Source of the DNA: Planctomycetota bacterium
GTDB lineage: Bacteria; Planctomycetota; UBA1135
Assembly: GCA_002400895.1 (NCBI GenBank)
Contig: NVRO01000158.1
Span: 1 to 8,467, forward strand
Length of the DNA stretch: 8,467 nt
Reading direction: 5' to 3'
The position numbers and the translations under genes are program-made. Under the pieces are notes generated by a model that saw nothing but the letters and a program-made list of their open reading frames with translations, did not search any database and was not told the origin of the DNA. Shown in pieces: positions 1 through 5,960 of this stretch (within the stretch, counting starts at the first letter, position 1; each line of letters opens with the position of its first letter).

Positions 1-1
1 C

Positions 2-376
2 GCTCTCGAGTTGTTCGTAAGCCATGAGGCGACGATCCTCCGGGGCTGCGCGGAAACGCCACACCAACGCGCCATCGCGCGCGCGCAGGCAATACACCCA
101 GCCATCAGCGCAGCCAAAATAGGCACGGCCATCGCGGATGCTCGGTGGCGAATCCACTCGACCGCCCGTCGTGAAACGCCAAGCTTCCTTTCCGTTGTTG
201 GCGTGAAGCGCCACCACTTCGTGCGCATCAATACGGGCGACGAACAGCCTACCCTCGGCAACGGTCACAGCGCTGAGTTTTCCCTTCAGGTTGGTCGACC
301 ATTTTTCGCCAAGTTTCGCTCCGATGGCGGCACCCACGCCGTAGCCTTCGGAGCCGCCGGCGGGCCGAATGTACTG
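2..376 (-). CDS. PQQ-like beta-propeller repeat protein, internal fragment
   Basis: The reverse strand is open from about 376 down to the left edge. Read in that direction it gives YIRPAGGSEGYGVGAAIG, then two beta-propeller blades. The first blade closes with NGKEAWRF (about 198-173) and is followed by TTGGRVDSPP. The second contains CADGWVYCLRARDGALVWRF (about 112-53) and is followed by RAAPEDRRLMAYEQLES at the edge. The repeated turn, a small-residue-Gly pair followed three residues later by Trp, is the signature of PQQ-type (pyrroloquinoline-quinone-like, WD40-like) blades. From memory of the family, this arrangement is typical of large, often exported proteins in Planctomycetota and Verrucomicrobiota, sometimes fused to a methyltransferase domain. 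The C-terminal part lies outside the window. On the N-terminal side the homology ends at about 374-376 with no start codon, and beyond it the frame is only antisense to Lon. The gene is therefore truncated or joined to foreign sequence here. Specific function is unknown. Confidence 0.75.
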
Positions 377-388
377 GTTGTTTTCCCG

Positions 389-2668
389 ATGTCGCGTTCG
401 GTGCCCTTTCCGGGGCTGATTATGCCGGTGATGGCCCAAGCCGGGCTGGACGAATCGATCATGGAAAAGGCGGCGGCGCAAGGCAAATACATCGGCTTGA
501 TCATGGCGGAGGGAACTTCTTCGCCCTGGGCGGGGAAGGATTTCGTGCGCACCGGAGTGGTCGCGGAAATCCACAAGCGAATCAAACTCCCTGATGGCAA
601 CTCCAACTACGTATGTCGTGGGGTACGTCGCTTCCATGTAGATCGTTGGGTGCGGCTCAAGGATGGGCCGATTGCACGAGTCTCTTATCCAGAAGATATC
701 TACCCCGGGGGGGCAGTGGTCGAAGCCCTGCAGCGCAATGTCCTGTCGCTTTCACAGACCGTTGCCAGCCACCAACCAGGCCTGGGTGAAGGGTTTGCAT
801 TGGCTGCTGCGAACATGGAGCCGGCCGGGGCTTTGGCTGATTTCTCTGCTGCCTATTTGCTCAAGGACAACAAGGAGAAGCAACAAATTCTGGACGAATT
901 GGAAGTCGAGCGTCGTTTGCGATTGGTCGACGAAGGTCTTACCAGAGAAACCGTAACCCTCGAACTGGGCGACAAGATTCAGACTGAAATCCGTGAAAAG
1001 ATTGAAGAACAACAAAAACAGTTTTTTCTGCGTGAGCAAATCAAAATCATTCGCCGCGAATTAGGGGAGGAACAGGAGCCCAGTGAGCGCGACCGCGAAT
1101 TCTTTCTCGGTAAACTGGAAAATGGAAATTATCCCGAGGAGGTCAGCAAAAAGATTCGCGATGAAGTCGACCGCCTGATGATGATTCCGACGATGTCACC
1201 GGAATACCCGGTGGCGCGGAATTATCTGGAGTGGATGGTGGAATTGCCGTGGGAAGTCTCCAGTGAGGATCATATTGATATTGAAAATGCAAAGGCCGTG
1301 CTCGATACAGATCACTTCGGCTTGACCGATGCCAAGGAGCGCATCCTCGAATTTCTAGGAGTGCGTAAAATGAGGCCCGAACATTCCGGCGCCATTTTGT
1401 GTTTCGCAGGTCCTCCCGGGGTTGGCAAGACCTCTCTGGCGATGGCGATTGCCGATTCGATGGGTAGGAAGCTCGAGCGCATGAGCCTAGGTGGAATGCG
1501 TGACGAGGCAGAAATCAAGGGCCATCGCCGCACTTATGTCGGCGCATTGCCCGGTCGTATTCTGCAAATGATTCGCCGTGCGGGTACCAACAATCCGGTA
1601 ATCGTGCTGGATGAAATTGACAAAATCGGCAACGACTTTCGTGGTGACCCGGCAAGTGCACTGCTTGAAGTCCTGGATCCGGCCCAGAATCATGATTTTC
1701 TCGACCATTTTTTGGACTTGCGTTTCGACCTGTCCAAGGTGATGTTCATTGCCACCGCCAACGTCCTGCAACATGTTCCGGCTGCATTGCGTGACCGCAT
1801 GGAAGTAATCGAACTTCCCGGTTACGTGACCGAGGAGAAAATTCAAATCGCACGACGCCACTTGTTGCCGCGCCAGTTGAAGGAACATGGTATCAGTCCG
1901 TCGCAGTTGAAGTTGTCGGCGCGTGTAGTGCGAGATGTCATAAACGGTTGGACCCGTGAGGCCGGCGTCCGCGGGCTTGAAAAGTCGCTGGCATCACTTT
2001 GCCGCAAGCGCACTCTGGAACTTGCCCGCCGCAAACGACCAAAGGCTGTAATTGACCGCCCCAAGCTTGAGCATTATCTTGGTCCGGTTAAGTACACCGA
2101 CGACCGGGTACGCTTGCGGCCGGTTCAGGGAGTGGTATTGGGTCTGGCCTACACCCCGTATGGCGGGGATGTCCTGGAGGTTGAGTGTGCCGGCTTTCCT
2201 GGTAAGGGCGGAGTCGTTTTTACCGGTAGCCTCGGAGATGTAATGACCGAATCATGCCGTATTGCGCACAGTTACCTGCGTTCAAGCGGAGAACGGTTGG
2301 GGTTAAACCTTGCCAAGTTGGAGAAGACCAGCTTGCACATTCACTTTCCGGCTGGGGCTATTCCCAAGGATGGCCCCTCGGCAGGTGCTGCAATCGCTTG
2401 CGCAATGATTTCTCGTCTTACCGGTAGGCGCCTGCGTGCACGCCTCGCAATGACCGGTGAAATTACCCTGACCGGAGAAATCCTTCCGGTCGGGGGAGTT
2501 CGTGAAAAAGTGTTGGCAGCCAAGCGTCTTGGAGTGAAGACGGTACTGCTTCCGGCCGAAAACAAGCGTGATGTTGCTCTTCTCGACAAAGCCTGGACCA
2601 AAGGATTGAGGTTTGAGTACGTATCCAGTTTTACCGATGTTTACCGCTTGGCATTTGCCAAGCGTTGA
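389..2668 (+). CDS. lon: ATP-dependent protease La (Lon), 5' end disturbed
   Basis: Lon is a cytoplasmic AAA+ serine protease that unfolds and degrades damaged and regulatory proteins. Counting from the ATG at 389 (759 residues), the order is: LON substrate-binding domain from the first residues (SVPFPGLIMPV) to about 190; helical linker with FFLREQIKIIRRELGEE near 212-228; Walker A GPPGVGKT at 341-348; Walker B VIVLDEIDK with D408/E409; protease domain with PKDGPSAG, nucleophile Ser664, and Lys707 in VREKVLAAKRLG. The Ser-Lys spacing (43) equals that of E. coli Lon (S679/K722), and the distance from the N-terminal FP-type motif to Walker A is also the same. Homology begins slightly upstream at VLVVFPMSRSVPFPG (from 374). 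The usual 10-20 residues before it are replaced by antisense beta-propeller sequence. The frame is open to the left edge, so a computed ORF would start too early. ATG 389 is the first plausible start left, but has no visible Shine-Dalgarno. Probably co-transcribed with the lipoprotein downstream. Function certain; start uncertain. Confidence 0.93.
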   Translation: MSRSVPFPGLIMPVMAQAGLDESIMEKAAAQGKYIGLIMAEGTSSPWAGKDFVRTGVVAEIHKRIKLPDGNSNYVCRGVRRFHVDRWVRLKDGPIARVSYPEDIYPGGAVVEALQRNVLSLSQTVASHQPGLGEGFALAAANMEPAGALADFSAAYLLKDNKEKQQILDELEVERRLRLVDEGLTRETVTLELGDKIQTEIREKIEEQQKQFFLREQIKIIRRELGEEQEPSERDREFFLGKLENGNYPEEVSKKIRDEVDRLMMIPTMSPEYPVARNYLEWMVELPWEVSSEDHIDIENAKAVLDTDHFGLTDAKERILEFLGVRKMRPEHSGAILCFAGPPGVGKTSLAMAIADSMGRKLERMSLGGMRDEAEIKGHRRTYVGALPGRILQMIRRAGTNNPVIVLDEIDKIGNDFRGDPASALLEVLDPAQNHDFLDHFLDLRFDLSKVMFIATANVLQHVPAALRDRMEVIELPGYVTEEKIQIARRHLLPRQLKEHGISPSQLKLSARVVRDVINGWTREAGVRGLEKSLASLCRKRTLELARRKRPKAVIDRPKLEHYLGPVKYTDDRVRLRPVQGVVLGLAYTPYGGDVLEVECAGFPGKGGVVFTGSLGDVMTESCRIAHSYLRSSGERLGLNLAKLEKTSLHIHFPAGAIPKDGPSAGAAIACAMISRLTGRRLRARLAMTGEITLTGEILPVGGVREKVLAAKRLGVKTVLLPAENKRDVALLDKAWTKGLRFEYVSSFTDVYRLAFAKR

Positions 2669-2670
2669 CC

Positions 2671-2684
2671 AGGAGGTTGTTTTG
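2671..2684 (+). promoter_or_regulatory. Strong Shine-Dalgarno with TTG start
   Basis: AGGAGG at 2671-2676 lies two bases after the lon stop codon and five bases before TTG at 2682-2684. It decides the start of the following lipoprotein gene: the protein then opens with MPRKLGVV and leads into a signal peptide. The farther TTG at 2613 lies inside lon and would add residues that are merely lon read in another frame. The site suggests translation from a shared lon transcript. Confidence 0.8.
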
Positions 2685-3962
2685 CCAAGAAAGTTGGGGG
2701 TCGTCACCATCCTTATCGACAAGAACTACGGGCAGCGCCTAGGGAAGCTCGGCGTCTTATTGTTGCTCGTATTTGGTGCTTGTGCCAAGACCGTGGTTCC
2801 GGAACCCCCAACCCGGTCGAACCCAGCCATTGAGCTGCGACTGCCCGCAAGATATCAACACTGGCGAGCTTCAATCGAGCAAGCACTTGATGAAACCGAG
2901 CAGGAATTGGCTGCGCTTGGCCGTTGGTCGCACCGGGAGTCAGGACTTCGGCGTCACCTGGTAATCTGCGTTGATGTAGATGCCGCTACCAGGCTATATG
3001 GTCAGCTTGGTCTTGGTGGTGACCCGAAAGTTGCACGCACTTTCCCAAACGATCGATTTGCAATAGTGCCGTTGGCTCGCGACGACCGCCTGCTGGCAGA
3101 ACGTAAGATTCCTCCCTTGACGCTAATGAGGTCCATTCGCCATGAAGCCGCCCATCTCTTGTGTCTTGATTTGCTTGGACTCGAGGATGCTCCACTATGG
3201 TTCTTGGAGGGCCTTGCCGAATCACTTGCTGGCAAGCGTACCGATAGGTGGTTTCAGCCGGAGTTGTGGAGAGTTGGATTGGCAAAGCAAGTTGAGCAAA
3301 TGAATCAGGAGGGGAGTGAAGCCGACCTTCCGTTCATATTGCGAAGATTACCCGCTGAATTGATGCTCGAAGCTCGTTCTCAAATGGCCTTTCTGGCATT
3401 GCATGCTGACTCAAGTGGGGAACCATGGGAGGTTCTGTCAAACTGGACCAGCTTCGATTTGTTGGCGGCAACTGGCGGTTTGCCAGTCGCATTCCTCGAG
3501 CCTGTTCTCCGTGGTCGTGAGTTCGACCCTCCGAGCGATGCCGCCCCGATGTTGTTGTGTTCCTATCCGGGTCAGGTTGTGACCGCGCTGCTTGAGGGAA
3601 GTTGGGATGGACATTATTGGGAGCGGAATATCAGGATTGGAGCAAGTGGTAATACCGAAGGAGGCCTTCTCATCAGCGGCAGTGGCCGGGATCGAATTCG
3701 CGTACGGCTCAATCGCTTTGGCGGAGGTGGCTCCTATGCGGAGCCTAAATACCGGACTTGGAGTTTACCAGTTGGCAATCAGAGGCTGAGTCCAGGAACC
3801 GAGGGGGTAATGGTAAATATCCGTCTGGATGATTCCAATGAAGTGCTGGAAGTGATTGTAGGTAAAGAGCTTAAAAAGTATCCTTTGGACCTTGAGAACC
3901 TGGTACCGCCGTTTAAAGTGGAAGTCTGGGTGGCCGACGGTGCACTCCAAATTAGCAAATGA
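2682..3962 (+). CDS. Lipoprotein with gluzincin-type zinc metallopeptidase motif
   Basis: From TTG 2682 the protein has 426 residues. A charged N-region (MPRKLGVV...QRLGK) precedes a hydrophobic stretch, LGVLLLLVFGAC, in which Cys34 fits a lipobox, so an anchored envelope lipoprotein is likely. The catalytic signature is RHEAAH with HEAAH at 154-158 (two zinc-binding His and the catalytic Glu), followed by PLWFLEGLAES, where Glu176 is the expected third zinc ligand. This HExxH plus P-x-W-x-x-E-G-x-A-E layout is that of the peptidase MA-like gluzincins. Residues about 295-426 are rich in alternating beta strands (RIRVRLNRFGGGGSY, EVLEVIVG, PFKVEVWVADGALQIS) and resemble a concanavalin-A-like or similar carbohydrate/protein-binding sandwich; that part is inference. 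It starts 13 bases after lon, so it is probably in the same operon, suggesting an envelope proteolysis or quality-control role. No close named homologue is recognised and the substrate is unknown. The glycine run GGGGS near residue 348 is not a known motif. Confidence 0.8.
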   Translation: MPRKLGVVTILIDKNYGQRLGKLGVLLLLVFGACAKTVVPEPPTRSNPAIELRLPARYQHWRASIEQALDETEQELAALGRWSHRESGLRRHLVICVDVDAATRLYGQLGLGGDPKVARTFPNDRFAIVPLARDDRLLAERKIPPLTLMRSIRHEAAHLLCLDLLGLEDAPLWFLEGLAESLAGKRTDRWFQPELWRVGLAKQVEQMNQEGSEADLPFILRRLPAELMLEARSQMAFLALHADSSGEPWEVLSNWTSFDLLAATGGLPVAFLEPVLRGREFDPPSDAAPMLLCSYPGQVVTALLEGSWDGHYWERNIRIGASGNTEGGLLISGSGRDRIRVRLNRFGGGGSYAEPKYRTWSLPVGNQRLSPGTEGVMVNIRLDDSNEVLEVIVGKELKKYPLDLENLVPPFKVEVWVADGALQISK

Positions 3963-3965
3963 CTG

Positions 3966-3982
3966 TTATCATCCAATGATAA
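3966..3982 (+). repeat. Perfect 7-bp inverted repeat before secreted-protein gene
   Basis: TTATCAT, three bases CCA, then ATGATAA form a perfect palindrome four bases after the lipoprotein stop codon and nine bases before the next start codon. Its right arm overlaps the GATAAA promoter-like box. It could be an operator for a dimeric repressor, or a small AT-rich hairpin. It is too weak and lacks the T-run expected of an intrinsic terminator. Confidence 0.5.
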
Positions 3983-3985
3983 ATC
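3978..3985 (+). promoter_or_regulatory. Putative leaderless -10 box (GATAAATC)
   Basis: GATAAA at 3978-3983 sits exactly eight bases before the ATG at 3992, and no purine-rich Shine-Dalgarno is present between them. The same spacing recurs before the GT9 gene and cysS in this window, which is the main support. TAAATC (3980-3985) lacks the final T of TAnnnT, so this is the weakest of the three. No -35 element is recognisable. Confidence 0.45.
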
Positions 3986-3991
3986 GGTGCC

Positions 3992-4579
3992 ATGAAATAC
4001 CTACTCTTTAAACCTGCCCTTCTGTGCTTTGGGTTCTTGATGTCGAATCCGGTACTTGCTCAATACGACTACGATCTTGATATTCGTCCAGAGGGAGATC
4101 GTATCGACTATACGATAGCCACCTTTTTCGGTGTGGCTTTGGGTGACGATTACTTTACCCTCAAGGGGCCAATTGGTATGCAAGTGCCGACTGCTACTGC
4201 ACCATTTGGCACCGGCGTGCTCAAGGGAGCCAATGTCGATACCTTGAGGTTTGATCCCGATGTGTACAACTACATTCGCAATCCGATTCCGGGATCTCCA
4301 CCCTTAATTGAAAGCTGGGTAAGGGACATGGAGTTTTACCTTCTGAGTGGCAACCCTTTCCCGATTAACTCGATCACCGGACAATTCTCCACCATTGCTA
4401 TGCTTAGTTTCACCAAAGGAGAGATAGAAGTTCTTGCCTTTGGTTCAACCCAGATTATTTCATTGGTCGGCACCGGCACTGATCCGTTTCCCCTATATGG
4501 TTACTTCAATCAGTATGGTGGAAAACTTGAACTGGATATCCTTCTTCAAGTGCAGTGTCAGGAGACCTCGGTGGTCTGA
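3992..4579 (+). CDS. Secreted beta-rich protein, N-terminal part of a probably split gene
   Basis: This 195-residue frame starts with a clear Sec signal peptide: MKYLLFK, a hydrophobic core, then NPVLA with predicted cleavage after Ala23 before QYDYDLD. The mature part is rich in beta-type residues, glycine and proline, and has no recognised catalytic motif. I do not recognise the family. The last residues (after about LELDILLQV, nt 4549) turn into a short tail QCQETSVV and stop. From 4531 onward the overlapping frame is open and continues with GDLGGLTVSLDTNGYS, a sensible extension of a beta-sandwich protein. The simplest reading is one secreted protein of about 315 residues interrupted by a one-base deletion near 4540-4560, either genuine or a sequencing error. 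The alternative is two overlapping genes. The gene is set off from the lipoprotein by 29 bases with a palindrome and promoter-like box. Confidence 0.7.
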   Translation: MKYLLFKPALLCFGFLMSNPVLAQYDYDLDIRPEGDRIDYTIATFFGVALGDDYFTLKGPIGMQVPTATAPFGTGVLKGANVDTLRFDPDVYNYIRNPIPGSPPLIESWVRDMEFYLLSGNPFPINSITGQFSTIAMLSFTKGEIEVLAFGSTQIISLVGTGTDPFPLYGYFNQYGGKLELDILLQVQCQETSVV

Positions 4580-4941
4580 CAGTTTCGCTCGATACCAACG
4601 GGTATAGCCACGCCGAGTGTCTTGTCGCCGGTCTTAATCCCGCACTGGCGGTGTCCAGTCTTGTTGTGGGGCAGACTGCTACTTTCGATTTCACCGGTGG
4701 TGTTGCCAATGCTTCGAGTTGGTTGACGGCCAGTATTTACGGTCCGGGACTTACCCCAGTCCCCCCCCTTCACGTGGATTCAGGTCTTGATCGTCCGATA
4801 GTGGTTGTTCGCGGGATTTCCGACACTGCCGGGACGATTTCCTGGCCGCTTACGGTGCCGGCTCTACCTGGTTTGGCGGTTTGGTTTCAGGTCGTACAAA
4901 TGGGAGTGGTCAGCCCGGTGGTAGCAGCCACCATTCAGTAG
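4555..4941 (+). CDS. C-terminal beta-sandwich part of the split secreted protein
   Basis: The frame is open from 4531 and has its first usable start at GTG 4555 (128 residues), overlapping the preceding frame by 25 bases. It contains LAVSSLVVGQTATFDFTGG, then strands ending in LPGLAVWFQVVQMGVVSP and VVAATIQ. From memory this style (a 'GL-x-x-GQ-x-x-x-F' strand, a proline-rich middle, and a final VWFQ strand) recurs at the C-termini of exported planctomycete proteins. It has no signal peptide of its own and no Shine-Dalgarno before GTG 4555, although this kind of domain is normally extracellular. Both facts argue that it is the continuation of the 3992 gene through a lost base rather than an independent gene. 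An octa-C run at 4761-4768 lies inside it, but the frame is good on both sides. Its stop overlaps the end of the convergent GT9 gene. Confidence 0.6.
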   Translation: MSGDLGGLTVSLDTNGYSHAECLVAGLNPALAVSSLVVGQTATFDFTGGVANASSWLTASIYGPGLTPVPPLHVDSGLDRPIVVVRGISDTAGTISWPLTVPALPGLAVWFQVVQMGVVSPVVAATIQ

Positions 4942-5960
4942 CGTCGGCTTACCGCTGCGAGCACCATTGCCGGTGTGATTGCGTCCATTAACGGTGAGCG
5001 ACTGGTACGGTTGCGTATCGGTGGGGATTGTCCATCTTCAAGTGCAGTGACAATGCGCGACCTGGCTCCGGTAGGGGCATATACCGCTGGGTCAGTGGCT
5101 CCGAATAGTCCAATCGTTGGTGTACCACGCCAACTCGCCAAATGAAGCGGGCCACTATCGGTTCCAATCAACAAATTTGCCTGGTCACATAGCTGCATCA
5201 AGGCGGGCAGGTCGGGAGTGGCCGGAGCCAACTCACATTCAGCACTGGCCGCCAAATCGGCAACTTGCTGGTGCTCATCCTCGGTCCACAGAAATCGTGG
5301 ATGTCGACCAATGGCGACCAGTTCGCTGGCCAACTCAATCCATGATTGACGCGGCCAAGCTTTATCGCGACCGTAGTGGGTGAAGCTGGTGTGGAGCAGA
5401 ATATCCGCAGAAGATTCGGGCGCAGGGGAGTGCAGTGGCCATGGAGCGGGCTGGTGTAATACCTCCTCGACTAGTACGTCGGTGAGTTCGGAACCCACCA
5501 GGCGCTGCACCAATGCAATATCACGGTAGGCGCGGGGAAGACGCGGGTCGACCCCGACCTTGTCCTTGACAAAGCAGTGGGCGAATTCTCTGGATAATGG
5601 TCTGGAAAATCCGATGGTCCGTGATGAGCGGACAGCCAACAGGTTGAGCGCACTTTTGAGGTTGCTTTGGAAGTCGACTACAGCATCAAAGGGATCTTCA
5701 CCGTGCAATCTGCGCAGATGGTTGAAAATCGCAACATTGCCTGCCCGTCGCGGGTAAACATGGACCCGGTCGAGGTCGGGGTGCTCTGCCAGAATCTGCT
5801 GATGGCGGTCCTCGCACAGCCATTCAATCCGCGCTGCCGGCCGCAATAAGCGCAGCAGACGCAAGGCCGGTAAGGCGAAAACGATGTCACCGAGCGCCGA
5901 CAGACGCAGCAGCAAAATGCGGGCATCCTCCGCTACTGGGTGGTCGCTGAGTTTGGGCAT
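4935..5960 (-). CDS. Glycosyltransferase family 9 (heptosyltransferase-like)
   Basis: GT9 enzymes transfer heptose or related sugars from a nucleotide donor to the lipopolysaccharide inner core on the cytoplasmic face of the inner membrane. The 341-residue protein shows the two-Rossmann GT-B plan. Near the N-terminus, ILLLRLSALGDIVFALPAL (15-33) contains Asp25, equivalent to the catalytic Asp13 of E. coli WaaC. In the C-terminal half are GRDKAWPRQSWIELASEL (197-214) and the donor-binding block LIGTDSGPLHLAS (264-276), then GTPTIGLFGATDPAVYAPTG (279-298). Length is normal for the family. Acceptor and sugar cannot be told from sequence; a WaaC- or WaaF-like role is the best guess. The start at 5960 is supported by the family N-terminus following within 15 residues and by a GATAAC box eight bases upstream. 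The gene faces a divergent Kdo-kinase-like gene, strengthening a link to lipopolysaccharide. Its stop overlaps the stop of the convergent secreted-protein gene by seven bases. Confidence 0.9.
   Translation of the reverse strand: MPKLSDHPVAEDARILLLRLSALGDIVFALPALRLLRLLRPAARIEWLCEDRHQQILAEHPDLDRVHVYPRRAGNVAIFNHLRRLHGEDPFDAVVDFQSNLKSALNLLAVRSSRTIGFSRPLSREFAHCFVKDKVGVDPRLPRAYRDIALVQRLVGSELTDVLVEEVLHQPAPWPLHSPAPESSADILLHTSFTHYGRDKAWPRQSWIELASELVAIGRHPRFLWTEDEHQQVADLAASAECELAPATPDLPALMQLCDQANLLIGTDSGPLHLASWRGTPTIGLFGATDPAVYAPTGARSRIVTALEDGQSPPIRNRTSRSPLMDAITPAMVLAAVSRRY

Noticed and set aside
11..388. Lon reading frame open to the left edge with a TTG at 11, suggesting a Lon with about 126 extra N-terminal residues
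   Set aside because: The extra residues are not Lon-like, while the opposite strand of the same bases encodes a clear PQQ beta-propeller; the extension is most likely antisense read-through.
707..713. Run of seven G within lon, possible frameshift site
   Set aside because: Lon homology continues in frame on both sides.
4519..4531. GGAAAACTT as a slippery site for programmed -1 frameshifting joining the two secreted-protein frames
   Set aside because: It does not fit X-XXY-YYZ, and the target frame meets TGA at 4528-4530 right after it.
4761..4768. Run of eight C in the secreted-protein C-terminal part
   Set aside because: The frame stays sensible before and after; it does not explain the split at 4531-4579.
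4917..4932. Hairpin GGTGGT-AGCA-GCCACC as a terminator between convergent genes
   Set aside because: It lies within coding sequence before the stop codon, the stem is only six pairs with one wobble, and no T-run follows on either strand.
5884..5958. Upstream ATG 5884 as the kinase start
   Set aside because: The added residues are only the antisense of the GT9 N-terminus and have no kinase-family similarity.
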